Below, in pieces: positions 29,763 to 38,573 of a stretch of 64,000 nt of DNA. The translations under genes and the position numbers were made by a program. The DNA comes from Oleiphilus sp. Lineage in GTDB: Bacteria; Pseudomonadota; Gammaproteobacteria; Pseudomonadales; Oleiphilaceae. Where the stretch lies: the NCBI GenBank assembly GCA_006212045.1, contig PZPK01000009.1, forward strand, positions 62,001 to 126,000, read 5' to 3'. Each line of letters begins with the position of its first letter. Position 1 is the first letter of the stretch. The notes beneath the pieces are model-generated. The model was not told the origin of the DNA. It saw nothing but the letters and a program-made list of their open reading frames with translations, and did not search any database.

Positions 29763-30696
29763 CAGCAATCTTCTCCAGGCTGCGCATAACGGCACTGCGT
29801 GCTCGCACATTACGCTCCAGCTCATCTTTTCCAGGTTTAATTGCTTTACTACTCACTCTGAAATTTCTGATTATTTCGCTTTCCGGTACAGGCACGCCGG
29901 GCGGCGGTTCCGAACCCCTTGAAGCATCGCGCATAAAGCGCTTGACCATGCGGTCTTCCAGCGAATGGAAACTGATCACGACCAGCCGCCCACCCACCTG
30001 CAGGCGATTGACTGCCCCTTGCAACAGCCGATTCAGGTCTTCCAGCTCCTGATTCACTTCAATTCGAATAGCCTGAAACGTACGCGTCGCCGGGTGCTTG
30101 TGTTTTTCCCAGGACGGATTTGCCGCCGCCACTATCTCGGCCAACTGCGTGGTACGCTCAATCGGCGCTTGTTGGCGGGCCTCAACAATGGCCGCCGCAA
30201 TGCGCCGCGCAAATTTTTCCTCACCATACTCGAACAGCACTTTGGTCAGTGCGTCCTGGCTGACCACTGCCAGCCACTCAGCGGCACTCTGGCCCGCCTG
30301 CGTATTCATGCGCATGTCCAGCGGGCCGTCATGCATAAAACTAAAACCGCGCTCGGCATCATCCAGCTGCGGCGACGACACTCCCAGATCGGCCAGCACA
30401 CCGCAAACAGGCTGCTCGCCCAACAGCTCAAAACCGCCCAGCAAATCCGCGAAGGAGCCATGATGAATCGAAAATCGAGCATCACCCCCGAAGCGGTCCC
30501 GTGCCATTTGCACAGCTTCCGGGTCTTTATCTATCGCGATCAAACGCCCCGCAGCACTCAATTGCCCAAGGATAAGTTCGCTATGCCCGCCACGCCCATA
30601 GGTCGCGTCCACGTATAGCCCGTCCGGATCGCTGACCAGCGCCGCAACAGCCTCCTTTAAAAGAACCGTTTCGTGCTGAAATGATTGCTCGCTCAT
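29755..30696 (-). CDS. rsmH: 16S rRNA (cytosine(1402)-N(4))-methyltransferase RsmH
   Basis: RsmH (MraW) methylates N4 of C1402 in the decoding centre of 16S rRNA using SAM. The 313-residue protein starts [13 protein letters not shown] and has the SAM loop [15 protein letters not shown], the [17 protein letters not shown] segment and [16 protein letters not shown]. Its ATG overlaps the mraZ stop (ATGA). It is the second gene of the cluster, as usual. Confidence 0.97.
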   Translation of the reverse strand: MSEQSFQHETVLLKEAVAALVSDPDGLYVDATYGRGGHSELILGQLSAAGRLIAIDKDPEAVQMARDRFGGDARFSIHHGSFADLLGGFELLGEQPVCGVLADLGVSSPQLDDAERGFSFMHDGPLDMRMNTQAGQSAAEWLAVVSQDALTKVLFEYGEEKFARRIAAAIVEARQQAPIERTTQLAEIVAAANPSWEKHKHPATRTFQAIRIEVNQELEDLNRLLQGAVNRLQVGGRLVVISFHSLEDRMVKRFMRDASRGSEPPPGVPVPESEIIRNFRVSSKAIKPGKDELERNVRARSAVMRSLEKIADA

Positions 30697-31136
30697 AGTG
30701 ACAGGCTTTGCATCTCTTCCGGAATGGCGTCCTCTCCGTCCGCCTCATCCAGCCAATCAAACCAGCGAGACTCACTCCAGAGCTCAAATTTCTTCCCCTG
30801 CCCCACTAACATCAGCTTTTTCTCCAAGCCGGCATACTCTCGCAAGGTTGGCGGCACCAGAATGCGCCCATTTCCATCCATCTCAAGTGGCGTGGCATAA
30901 CCGATCAACAAGCGCTGGGCTCGCCGAGCCACCTTGTTAAAACTGGGTAAACTTTCTATCTTGGGAAGAATTTCCTGCCACTGGGACTCTGGATACACCA
31001 GCAGACAACGCTCTTCAGTATGTGCGGTCACCACAATGCGGCCATCACAAAAGGATGACAGCGATTCACGAATTTTCGTGGGAATCGCCATACGACCTTT
31101 TGCGTCCATATTGATTGCGTGACTACCGAGAAACAA
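30693..31136 (-). CDS. mraZ: Transcriptional regulator MraZ
   Basis: MraZ is a ring-forming DNA-binding protein of the AbrB-like fold that represses the division/wall cluster by binding direct repeats upstream of its own gene. The 147-residue protein has two copies of the DxxGR motif: [15 protein letters not shown] and [18 protein letters not shown]. The start is TTG ([11 protein letters not shown]), preceded by AGGGGTG. It is the first gene of a 16-gene run to lpxC. Its target repeats are visible just upstream (31161-31215). Confidence 0.96.
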   Translation of the reverse strand: MFLGSHAINMDAKGRMAIPTKIRESLSSFCDGRIVVTAHTEERCLLVYPESQWQEILPKIESLPSFNKVARRAQRLLIGYATPLEMDGNGRILVPPTLREYAGLEKKLMLVGQGKKFELWSESRWFDWLDEADGEDAIPEEMQSLSL

Positions 31137-31160
31137 AATTCACCCCTAATCGGAAAAAAA

Positions 31161-31215
31161 ACCCATTTTTTTCCACTTTTTTCTACTTTTGCCCACTATA
31201 GGAAGTAGAACCCCA
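31161..31215 (-). promoter_or_regulatory. MraZ-box array with 10-bp period
   Basis: Read on the minus strand, pentamers TGGGG, TGGGC, TAGAA, TGGAA and TGGGT occupy 31211-31215, 31191-31195, 31181-31185, 31171-31175 and 31161-31165. They are exactly 10 bp apart, with one non-matching register at 31201-31205. TGGGN repeats with five-base gaps are the known MraZ binding pattern, usually three or four units. The array covers the -10 region and the presumed transcript start of the mraZ promoter, which fits repression. Confidence 0.8.
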
Positions 31216-31223
31216 CAAATCAA
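31195..31223 (-). promoter_or_regulatory. Sigma-70-type promoter for mraZ and the dcw cluster
   Basis: On the minus strand a -35 box TTGATT (31223-31218) and a -10 box TATAGT (31200-31195) are separated by exactly 17 bp. The start of transcription would fall near 31188, about 50 bases before the mraZ TTG codon. The spacer and -10 overlap MraZ boxes. Confidence 0.7.
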
Positions 31224-31687
31224 GCAAATTCAGCGGAACAGGGGCCGCAAAAAACTACAAAACACAAAGACTTAGCGAAATACTGTCTACTTATTAAGCA
31301 GCAAAACGAGAGGATATTGATCAAGAACATAGGCTTAGCAGAGAAAGCTAGAATCTACTTTAGGATTAATACTTTTTCAGTCTATAAGAAATGGCGCTAC
31401 GAACAGAAGGGGATATTGGCATGCCTTAATCAACTTGATTCCAGGAATCGCAACCAGCGGATAACGATCGAAACCACAAAGACAAACAAATGGTTAGCTG
31501 AACCGTAAAAGCTAGCACGCGTTTTCAACTTAGACTAGCTGAAAAAACTTAACATTCGGCAAGATTTCACAGCACCGGATACCCAAAAGCTCTGAAACCA
31601 GCCCGACAAGGCTTTGCACAGATTATATAGCCTGTAACAACTGCAGGTGCTGACACGGCAATAAGGTCTGCTCAAGGACAATAACGA
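31224..31687. other. AT-rich intergenic region between mraZ promoter and rnpB
   Basis: About 460 bp without a supported gene. A TTG-started 63-codon plus-strand frame (31317-31508) has a weak AGAGG nearby and a basic product with no recognised motif; I do not count it as a gene. No repeat or RNA structure was recognised here. Confidence 0.5.
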
Positions 31688-31712
31688 CGGCATCGGGCGA
31701 ACGCCCATGCCG
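31688..31712 (-). terminator. Hairpin downstream of rnpB
   Basis: On the minus strand CGGCAT...ATGCCG forms the base of a hairpin with an inner GGGCG-TTCG-CCCG stem and UUCG-like loop, about 11 bases past the end of RNase P RNA. UCGUUAUUGU follows rather than a clean U-tract, so it may end or process the rnpB transcript. Confidence 0.5.
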
Positions 31713-31722
31713 AAAGATAAAA

Positions 31723-32070
31723 CGTGAGTCGGCCGATAAGCCGGGTTCTGTCGTGGACAGTCATTCATCTAGGCCTGACGTCACCATCAGGCTCAAGCGA
31801 CCTACCCAAGTCCAGTACGAGCCGCACCATCGGACTTCTATTTGGTCTTGCTCCAGGTGGGGTTTACCATCGCCACGAACTGTTACCAGTCGCGCGGTGC
31901 GCTCTTACCGCACCTTTTCACCCTTACCGCAAATACATGTACCCGCGGCGGTATCCTTTCTGCTGCACTTTCCGTAGGCTCACGCCCCCCAGGCATTACC
32001 TGGCACCCTGCTCTATGGAGCCCGGACTTTCCTCTTGGCTACGCCAAGCGACTGTCTGGCTGACTCACGC
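31723..32070 (-). ncRNA. rnpB: RNase P RNA, class A
   Basis: This is the catalytic RNA of RNase P, which trims tRNA 5' ends. Reading the minus strand, the 5' part has CAGACAGUCGC, GAGGAAAGUCCGGGCUCC and GUGCCAGGUAAUGCCUGGG. The middle has GGUAAGGGUGAAAAGGUGCG and GGUAAACCCCACCUGGAGC. The 3' part has AAUGACUGUCCACGACAGAACCCGG. These are the conserved blocks of bacterial type A RNA. GUGAGUC near the 5' end pairs with GACUCAC at the 3' end as helix P1, which sets the ends to within a few bases. The position next to mraZ and rsmI matches Pseudomonas. Confidence 0.96.
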
Positions 32071-32137
32071 GACCACAATAGATGCGCGAACACAGAATGG
32101 CAAGCCATAAATGGATAATTTCAGCAGATGTGCCGGA

Positions 32138-32875
32138 CTAAAACAGTGGACGGTCTTCGTCCCGATAATTGGAGTAGGTCTGGGTACTGGTCGACAAAGA
32201 ATTGGAAATATAGCCGCTACCCAGTGTCGAGCCATTGCCCTCCGGAAAAGGATTCACAGTCGCGGCACTCTCTACAAAGCGTTCAAAGCGTGTGGTAATC
32301 GAATCCACACCGGAATTCAGGCGCTCGATGCGTTGACGGATACGATCCTCCTCCAATAACGCTTCTTCTTCCTCATCGTCGTCATCCTCATCGACGGCCA
32401 GCTCAAGCGCTCGCGTACCCTGAAAAAACAAGGGCTCATTATCAAAGGAAGAAGGAGGCAGCTCATCAACAATACCGACCTTCAACTGCCTGGAACCCTG
32501 CTGCCTTAATTCATCAGCCCAGGCTTCCACCTCTTGAGTCAGCTTGAAGTTTAGTTCGGTTTGCACCTCATCCACATCTCCCTCTTCAACAGTGACACTG
32601 CTTTGAAAAGGCAAAGACTCGTAATCATCCTCGGTGAGACCGGCAGCCGGATTACCTGCAACATTAATAATATCTTCTACAGACTGAGCGGAAACCGCAG
32701 AAACAGAATCCATCGCGCCTTCAGAGAGAAGTTCAAACGCATAAACGAGGGAAACGACCGATAGACCGAACAGCAACACTGCGGCGCGCGCAGCATTTCT
32801 GTAAAACTTCCTTTTCAGATCAGGCAAGCGGTTCGGCACAACAAAGATCCATCCGTTAATTATTGTTAAATACAC
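32138..32875 (-). CDS. Unknown single-helix membrane protein with acidic coiled region
   Basis: I do not recognise this 245-residue protein. A basic N-terminus (LPDLKRKFYRNAARAA) precedes one membrane helix at about 29-50 (AVLLFGLSVVSLVYAFELL), so the rest is probably periplasmic. The body is acidic, with a run of Asp and Glu at about 168-178 (EDDDDEEEEALLEED) followed by a predicted helix RIRQRIERLNSGVDSITTRF, and a Ser/Thr-rich end. The GTG at 32875 or one at 32839 may be the start. It sits alone between rnpB and rsmI, a place where related genomes are not known to me to carry such a gene. Confidence 0.6.
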   Translation of the reverse strand: MYLTIINGWIFVVPNRLPDLKRKFYRNAARAAVLLFGLSVVSLVYAFELLSEGAMDSVSAVSAQSVEDIINVAGNPAAGLTEDDYESLPFQSSVTVEEGDVDEVQTELNFKLTQEVEAWADELRQQGSRQLKVGIVDELPPSSFDNEPLFFQGTRALELAVDEDDDDEEEEALLEEDRIRQRIERLNSGVDSITTRFERFVESAATVNPFPEGNGSTLGSGYISNSLSTSTQTYSNYRDEDRPLF

Positions 32876-32944
32876 CGCCTATTCTGCACGAGCGCATGGC
32901 ATTGCGCAAATCACAGTTGCGTCTTTTTTGCAAGCTTTTGATAA

Positions 32945-33784
32945 CTAATTCTTCTTTTGAATGGAAAGTAGTGATTGATATAACTCGTTCTTCTTAATTC
33001 CTGTGATATCCGACACGATGCCTGCCACCTGCTTGGGCGGCAATTCATCGGCCAGCCTTTTCAGCATTCGACCAGCCAGCTCCCAGGCTTCCTCCTGTCC
33101 CTGATCTTTCGTGCCTTCGACTATCAGCACAAACTCGCCCTTTTGCTGGTTTGTATCCGCAGTCACAAAGTCCAGCACCTCGCCCACTTCTGCACGAAAA
33201 ACCGTCTCAAAGGTTTTGGTCAGCTCCCTGGCCAACACCATTCTGCGGTTCGGAATAATCTCTGCCATGTCCGCCAGCGTATCCACAATCCGGTGCGGGG
33301 ACTCGTAATAGATCACCGCACGACGCTCTGGCAAAAGCGCTTCAATACAGGCTTTTCTGGCGCCGGATTTGGCTGGAAGAAACCCTTCGAATACAAACTT
33401 TGAGCACTCAAGCCCGCTCACACTCAACGCCGCTACCAGGGCGCTCGGCCCGGGCACCGGGATCACCCGTACACCCTGATCATGTGCGCTCTGGACCAGG
33501 CGTGAACCCGGATCGGAAATCAATGGCGTCCCCGCATCGGATACCAAGGCAACGCTTTCGCCAGAAATGATCCGATCCAGCAGCGACTGGGAACGTTCTC
33601 GTTCATTATGTTCATGCAGAGACACCAGCTTTGCGCGAATATCCAGCGCCTCCAACAATCGGCCGGTATGGCGGGTGTCTTCAGCCGCAATCAGGTCGAC
33701 ATCCGCCAGCACCTCGATTGCCCGAAGCGTGATATCTTTCAAATTCCCAATGGGAGTCGCAACAACGTACAGAGCACTTTCCAA
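32945..33784 (-). CDS. rsmI: 16S rRNA (cytidine(1402)-2'-O)-methyltransferase RsmI
   Basis: RsmI methylates the 2'-O of C1402 of 16S rRNA, the same nucleotide that RsmH modifies on N4. The protein has the tetrapyrrole-methylase fold, with LYVVATPIGNLKDITLRA at the start, AEDTRHTGRLL, VALVSDAGTPLISDPG and VIPVPGPSALVAAL. I chose the TTG start at 33784 (279 residues) because GAGGGG lies six bases upstream and the methylase fold begins right after. The frame continues to a GTG at 33826 without conserved residues. It is divergent from lpoA. Confidence 0.94.
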   Translation of the reverse strand: MESALYVVATPIGNLKDITLRAIEVLADVDLIAAEDTRHTGRLLEALDIRAKLVSLHEHNERERSQSLLDRIISGESVALVSDAGTPLISDPGSRLVQSAHDQGVRVIPVPGPSALVAALSVSGLECSKFVFEGFLPAKSGARKACIEALLPERRAVIYYESPHRIVDTLADMAEIIPNRRMVLARELTKTFETVFRAEVGEVLDFVTADTNQQKGEFVLIVEGTKDQGQEEAWELAGRMLKRLADELPPKQVAGIVSDITGIKKNELYQSLLSIQKKN

Positions 33785-33841
33785 GATAAACCCCTCACTA
33801 TAGAATGGCATGTTACCGGCAAACACGACCCACTCTTATCA

Positions 33842-35683
33842 ATGTATTCAAACTTAAAGTTTCCGCGCTATTTGGCGATCCTGAGTACCATCGCGATCCT
33901 GAGCGCGTGTGGCTCTCAGCAGCTCGCCGAAAACGACCTATCACGGCAAGCTTCTGTTCCTGCGCCTCAAAACCCCGAGGTCTATCTCTCTTTGGCCAGT
34001 CAGGCACAAAATAACGGCGCCCGATCCGCCTATTTACTGAAAGCAGCCAGCGCCTATTACGATAACAACCTGCCTAGCCAGGCCAGAGCCGCGCTCAATG
34101 ATGTTGACTATCGCTTCCTGCAAGACAGTGAATGGCAGTCCTACTGGCTACTGAAATTTGAGCTGGCCTTGATGTTAGAAGACAAACCAACGCTGGAAGA
34201 AACACTGGCAATTATCCACAGCCCGACCTTCTTTCAAAGCAATATTTCAATGCAACACGAGCGTCTTGAACAACTTGAGCGTGCGTACTCAGTGCTGGAC
34301 CAACCTATCAAGGCCGCGCAACTGCTGATAGAAAATACCAATCTGCTCAAAGCAGCTCCCCAGGACATCAATGAACAAATCTGGAAAAGACTCCGGCAAG
34401 CGGAGCTTTCTGACCTGGGCGCCTACGTATTGCCTGAAGACCACTATGACACCCGCGGCTGGATAGCCCTGGCGCGGGCAATTCGACTCAATAGCCTGCG
34501 TTTGCAGGATCAATATCTGGCTTTGCAGGAATGGATCGATGCATGGGACCTTCATCCGGCCGCCAGCGACCTGCCAAAAGAACTGCAACTACTCTTGGAA
34601 CTGCCAGAATCCCGGCCACGAAGTATCGTGCTGGCACTTCCCTTCAGTGGCGCCCTCGCACCGGTGAGTGAGGCCATCAGGGACGGTATTCTGGCGAGCT
34701 ATTACGCACACCATGATAGCGATGACAGCACCAGCCTATCTTCCGGGGACCCCATCAGCATCACAACATTCGACACCCATACGCGTGACTTCTTCTCACT
34801 CTATGATGGGCATTTGGCTGACAACAGCATTATCATTGGCCCGCTGCAAAAAAGTACACTCGCCCGCCTGCTGGAAAGCGATGCCCTGCCTGTCAAAACG
34901 CTGGCGCTAAACTATGTCGCCTCTGAGCGCGCGGTTGAAAACCTTTACCAGTTCAGCCTCAACCCGGAGGACGAAACCCGCCAGGTCGCCCAGCGCCTGC
35001 GGGAGGAAGGACATGAACGAATCGGCATACTGGCACCCGAAAGTGACTGGGGTCTGAGGGTTTATGACAGCTTTAACCTGGCCAACGTCGAATTTGACAA
35101 CACCTTGATTGAAAGCGCTTTCTATGGCGACCAGAAAACGCTTTCCCCCGCAGTAGCCAAAGTGCTGGCAACAGATTTGAGCAAAGCGCGCACCCGCACA
35201 GTGACTCAGATTACCGGAATACCGCTGGACAGCGTGCCAAGAAGAAGGCAAGACATTGATGCGGTATTTATGGTTGCCAAAGCAGACATTGCAAAACAAC
35301 TAAAACCTTTACTTGCTTATCACTACGCCAGCAATCTCCCGGTATATGCAACCTCACAAATCAATGATCTGGATAACCAGGATAATTTGCGCGATCTGAA
35401 CGGAATCAGGTTTGTTGACATGCCCTGGTCGTTGAGCGCAACCATAGGCCTCAGGCGCACACTGGAGGAGCAGTTCCCACAAAAAGCCTCAAACTACAGC
35501 CGCTTTCATGCGATGGGCGTCGACGCTTTCCAGATCACTCCAAGGCTTGAGCTGCTTTCGCAGATTGAGGACAGCCATATAGAAGGCCAAACCGGAGAAC
35601 TTTCCATCGGTAACGACAATGTTGTGAGACGAAAGCTGCAATGGGCAACCTTTAAATCAGGGAAGCCAATCATCATCAACTAG
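33842..35683 (+). CDS. lpoA: Penicillin-binding protein activator LpoA
   Basis: LpoA is an outer-membrane lipoprotein that reaches through the periplasm to stimulate PBP1A-type synthases. The 613-residue protein has a lipoprotein signal peptide with lipobox LSAC (C23), a helical TPR-like N-terminal half (about 45-260) and a C-terminal periplasmic-binding-protein-like half (from about 270, SIVLALPFSGALAPVSEAIRDG, later IGILAPESDWG and IDAVFMVAKADIAKQL). The ATG at 33842 fits the signal peptide but lacks a clear Shine-Dalgarno sequence. The order with rsmI, yraN and diaA is the conserved gammaproteobacterial one. Confidence 0.92.
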   Translation: MYSNLKFPRYLAILSTIAILSACGSQQLAENDLSRQASVPAPQNPEVYLSLASQAQNNGARSAYLLKAASAYYDNNLPSQARAALNDVDYRFLQDSEWQSYWLLKFELALMLEDKPTLEETLAIIHSPTFFQSNISMQHERLEQLERAYSVLDQPIKAAQLLIENTNLLKAAPQDINEQIWKRLRQAELSDLGAYVLPEDHYDTRGWIALARAIRLNSLRLQDQYLALQEWIDAWDLHPAASDLPKELQLLLELPESRPRSIVLALPFSGALAPVSEAIRDGILASYYAHHDSDDSTSLSSGDPISITTFDTHTRDFFSLYDGHLADNSIIIGPLQKSTLARLLESDALPVKTLALNYVASERAVENLYQFSLNPEDETRQVAQRLREEGHERIGILAPESDWGLRVYDSFNLANVEFDNTLIESAFYGDQKTLSPAVAKVLATDLSKARTRTVTQITGIPLDSVPRRRQDIDAVFMVAKADIAKQLKPLLAYHYASNLPVYATSQINDLDNQDNLRDLNGIRFVDMPWSLSATIGLRRTLEEQFPQKASNYSRFHAMGVDAFQITPRLELLSQIEDSHIEGQTGELSIGNDNVVRRKLQWATFKSGKPIIIN

Positions 35684-35714
35684 AAGACCCTTGTATAGCC
35701 GCATGGAGGCGTTC

Positions 35715-36086
35715 ATGAACAACAAAGGAAAAGTTTACGAGGACATTGCATGCAAACATCTAAAGAAACGCGGGATGACCCTGTTGGAACGCAATTTTAA
35801 TTGCCGGTTTGGAGAAATCGACCTGGTGATGCGCGAAGGTAACACCGTCATCTTTATCGAAGTTCGCTATCGCTCTCAACATAGTCACGGAAATGCCATG
35901 GAATCTATTCACGCCGCCAAGCAGAAAAAAATAATCAAGGCCGCATCAATTTACATGACGGCGAAAAACCTTTGGGGACTGGATATGCGCTTTGATGTGG
36001 TCGCTCTGTCAGGTGAGCGTTGCGGACTATTCAATCGCCCTTCCATTGACTGGATCCCCGCTGCATTCCAGGTAAACGAGGACTAA
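35715..36086 (+). CDS. YraN / UPF0102 family protein
   Basis: A small protein of 123 residues of the YraN family, which has an endonuclease-like fold related to Holliday junction resolvases; the cellular role is not settled. The conserved pattern is GKVYEDIACKHLKKRGMTLLERN, then FGEIDLVMREGNTVIFIEVRYRS, holding the nuclease-type Glu, Asp and ExK/R-like residues. The ATG at 35715 is used because GGAG lies six bases upstream; a TTG at 35691 is the longest frame. It follows lpoA by 31 bp and precedes diaA by 2 bp. Confidence 0.9.
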   Translation: MNNKGKVYEDIACKHLKKRGMTLLERNFNCRFGEIDLVMREGNTVIFIEVRYRSQHSHGNAMESIHAAKQKKIIKAASIYMTAKNLWGLDMRFDVVALSGERCGLFNRPSIDWIPAAFQVNED

Positions 36087-36088
36087 TC

Positions 36089-36682
36089 ATGACTGACCTT
36101 TCCCCAATCACAAACTACTTGTGTGAAGCCATCGATACCGCCGCCAACAATATCGAAGTCATTTCAAATGGGCTGGATATGGCTTGTCAGGCCATCACAG
36201 ACAGCCTGCTGAATGATCGAAAGGTTATCATTTGCGGCAATGGCTATGCCGCGCCCATAGCCGCCCTGCTCACCACCAGCCTGATGCACCAGCAAGAGTT
36301 CGAAAGACCCAGCTTGCCGGCAATCAATATCGCGATTGACTCCACCACTATCTCCGCCATTGCCAAAGATGGTAACTACCACAACGTTTACGCCAAACAA
36401 CTGCGAGCCATGGGGCAACAGGGCGATACGTTGATTGCGATTTCAGTAGACGGTAACTGCAGCAACATCGTGCAGGCGATTCAGACTGCGCACGAAAAAA
36501 ACATACATGTTGTGACGCTATGTGGCATGTCACGCGGCAAAATATCCGCCGTCATTCAGCATCCTGATGTCGAGCTTTCGATGAGCTGCAAAAGTATGTC
36601 ACGCGCCACCGAATCACTGCTTCTGGCCTCGAATGCACTGGTGCATCACATTGAGAGCCAGCTGTTTGGGGCTCCCGCCTGA
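36089..36682 (+). CDS. diaA: SIS-domain protein, DiaA / phosphoheptose isomerase family
   Basis: The 197-residue protein has one sugar isomerase (SIS) domain with IICGNGYAAPIAALLTTSLMHQ and the LIAISVDGNCSNIVQAIQTAHEKNIHVVTLCG segment. Sequence alone does not separate GmhA (heptose isomerase) from DiaA (which binds DnaA and times replication start). The position after yraN is that of DiaA. The expected GNGGSAADA loop of GmhA reads GNGYAAPIA, which argues further for a non-enzymatic DiaA. The usual next gene, dolP (BON-domain lipoprotein), is absent. Confidence 0.82.
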   Translation: MTDLSPITNYLCEAIDTAANNIEVISNGLDMACQAITDSLLNDRKVIICGNGYAAPIAALLTTSLMHQQEFERPSLPAINIAIDSTTISAIAKDGNYHNVYAKQLRAMGQQGDTLIAISVDGNCSNIVQAIQTAHEKNIHVVTLCGMSRGKISAVIQHPDVELSMSCKSMSRATESLLLASNALVHHIESQLFGAPA

Positions 36683-36786
36683 CGCAGTCAGTTTCGGGCC
36701 AATCTTTTGGGACGTTGCCCGAATTCACCCACTGCAATAAACTTCGGCCACACCGCCGCGTCCCAAACACAACCTTCGGAGGCTTC

Positions 36787-37824
36787 TTGCACCCCTTCTT
36801 TACTTCTTTCAGAAAGAGAACACCGGGCAAATCAATCACTTCGGCCCAAGCAGACAGCGCTGCGCGACGGGACCAAGCCAACAGCCTGCCCGGCAGGCGA
36901 TATATTGCCGTTCTGGCAGCGCTTTGCGCTTTATGCTCTGTAGCCAACGCACAGACGCTTATCCTTGGCATCGACCCGATGCTTCCTGAACCGACGCCCG
37001 AATATCTCGAAGACCGCTCTGAACTGGAACAGAAAAAATTCGGCAAGGTGCGCTATGAAAGAGTTGAGCCCATCAGCAAGACGAAGGCGTGGAATGCAGT
37101 GATTGGGATACTTGCAGCAGACAGCGGAATTGACCTGCTACCTGAACACAGCTCCAGCCAGCTGGATTTTGAGCTCAAACTGGCAAAAGGCCATTACGAT
37201 CTGGCCTATATGAATCCTCTGCAATTTGTAAGCTTTAATCATCGCTCCGGATACAAAGCCATCGCCAAACGCAAAGCTCAGCCATTGCGAGGCCTGGTTG
37301 TGGTAAAGGCGGAAAGTCAGGTGTCCAACCTTAGAGACATAGAAGGCCAGGTCATCGTATTCCCGGGGCTACTGGATTTCCAGTCCAGCATCGCCCCCAG
37401 AGAAAGTCTGAAAAAGCTGGGAATCGCTTATATCCCGCACATCTTGGCGGGACCGGAGGAAGCCTATCAAAGCGTTCTGTCTGGCGTATTTTCGGCCGCC
37501 GCTGGAACAATCGAGTCCCTGAACACGTTGCCTCCACCCAAGCGGCAGAAGCTGCGCATTATTTGGGACACGCCGGGCTATACGCCACACGCGTTTGCGG
37601 CCCATACGCGCGTATCATTCTATGTGCTGACGCGTCTGCAGAAAGCACTGGTCAGCCTGATCAAAACGGACACCGGTAAAAAAATCCTGCCCCTGATTCA
37701 CGCCCGCAACGGATTCGAGGTTGCCAAAGATTCGGACTGGCATGATGCCAGACAAATTGACCTGTCGGCGCTCAACAGCATCACCCCGTACCGAAAAGAT
37801 TCCGGGACAGGCAGTGCACCATGA
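36787..37824 (+). CDS. Orphan PhnD-like periplasmic binding protein
   Basis: A type 2 periplasmic binding protein of the phosphate/phosphite/phosphonate (PhnD, PF12974-like) family, about 345 residues from the chosen start. A signal peptide, YIAVLAALCALCSVANA, precedes the mature start QTLILGIDP. Family features are AYMNPLQFVSF and the lobe-2 segment RGLVVVKAESQVSNLRDIEG. The serine-rich phosphonate pocket loop is replaced by FPGLLDFQSSIAPRESL, so the ligand may not be a phosphonate. No permease or ATPase of the Phn type is nearby. The TTG at 36787 has GGAGG four bases upstream but leaves a long basic n-region; the frame also runs to 36715. Its stop overlaps the lutA start (ATGA), so it is likely co-translated with lutABC. 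Confidence 0.75.
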   Translation: MHPFFTSFRKRTPGKSITSAQADSAARRDQANSLPGRRYIAVLAALCALCSVANAQTLILGIDPMLPEPTPEYLEDRSELEQKKFGKVRYERVEPISKTKAWNAVIGILAADSGIDLLPEHSSSQLDFELKLAKGHYDLAYMNPLQFVSFNHRSGYKAIAKRKAQPLRGLVVVKAESQVSNLRDIEGQVIVFPGLLDFQSSIAPRESLKKLGIAYIPHILAGPEEAYQSVLSGVFSAAAGTIESLNTLPPPKRQKLRIIWDTPGYTPHAFAAHTRVSFYVLTRLQKALVSLIKTDTGKKILPLIHARNGFEVAKDSDWHDARQIDLSALNSITPYRKDSGTGSAP

Positions 37825-38573
37825 GCCTGGAATCGGTCTATCTTTTCGGCACCTGCCTGATCGATGCCTATTATCCCGAGGCGGGCTTGGCAGCGGTGCA
37901 ACTGTTGGAAAAATGCGGGCTGAAAGTCGTTTATCCGCAAGAGCAAACCTGTTGCGGACAACCACCCTTCAACTCGGGTTTTCCACGACAAAGTGTGGCT
38001 ATTGCCAAAAAAACGATTGCCATGTTCAGCCGCGAAGAGCTTCCTGTCATTGTACCCTCCGCCTCCTGCGCGGGCATGATCAAGCGCCATTACCCCAGCC
38101 TGATGCACGATGATTCGATATGGCACCAACGCGCACAGGGGCTCGCAGAAAGAACCTGCGAACTGATCGACTTTCTGCTCGACCGATTACCGTTCGACCA
38201 GCTCAAGCAGGCTCCCAGGCAGGTGGTCGCTTTACACCAATCCTGCAGTGCATTGCGGGAAACAGATTCAGCCAAAAACTGGCGCACCTTGCTTGAGCGT
38301 ATGCCCAATGTGGAAGCGCGCTTACCCCAATATGCAGAAGAATGCTGTGGTTTCGGCGGTACATTTTCAATCAAATCACCGCAGGTCTCACTTGCGATGA
38401 CCGCAGATAAGTGCGAACACCTGATGAATACCGGAGCCAATACCATCGTTTCAGGCGACTGCGGATGCCTGCTGAGCCTCAGTGGCTATGCTCGCCAACA
38501 CAAGCGGCACTTCGAGGCCCAGCATCTGGCCTGCTTTATCGCGCAACAGTTTGAGCAGGTCAATACACTATGA
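37821..38573 (+). CDS. lutA: LutA/LldE family (Fe-S)-binding protein
   Basis: LutA, LutB and LutC together form the cytoplasmic L-lactate-oxidising complex in Bacillus and other bacteria. This 250-residue protein has two cysteine-rich CCG domains: GTCLIDAYYPEAGLAAVQLLE and QEQTCCGQPPFNSG with PSASCAGMIK in the first, and ALHQSCSALRE with YAEECCGFGGTFSIK and SGDCGCLLSL in the second. Its ATG overlaps the PhnD-like gene by four bases and its stop overlaps lutB by four. No lactate permease or LutR/LldR regulator lies nearby, so lactate as substrate is inferred from the family only. Confidence 0.88.
   Translation: MSLESVYLFGTCLIDAYYPEAGLAAVQLLEKCGLKVVYPQEQTCCGQPPFNSGFPRQSVAIAKKTIAMFSREELPVIVPSASCAGMIKRHYPSLMHDDSIWHQRAQGLAERTCELIDFLLDRLPFDQLKQAPRQVVALHQSCSALRETDSAKNWRTLLERMPNVEARLPQYAEECCGFGGTFSIKSPQVSLAMTADKCEHLMNTGANTIVSGDCGCLLSLSGYARQHKRHFEAQHLACFIAQQFEQVNTL

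Noticed and set aside
31317-31508. 63-codon frame between mraZ promoter and rnpB
   Set aside because: TTG start, weak ribosome site, no motif; coding status not supported.
36552-37046. 164-codon minus-strand frame over the diaA to PhnD-like junction
   Set aside because: Crosses two plus-strand genes and shows no domain.
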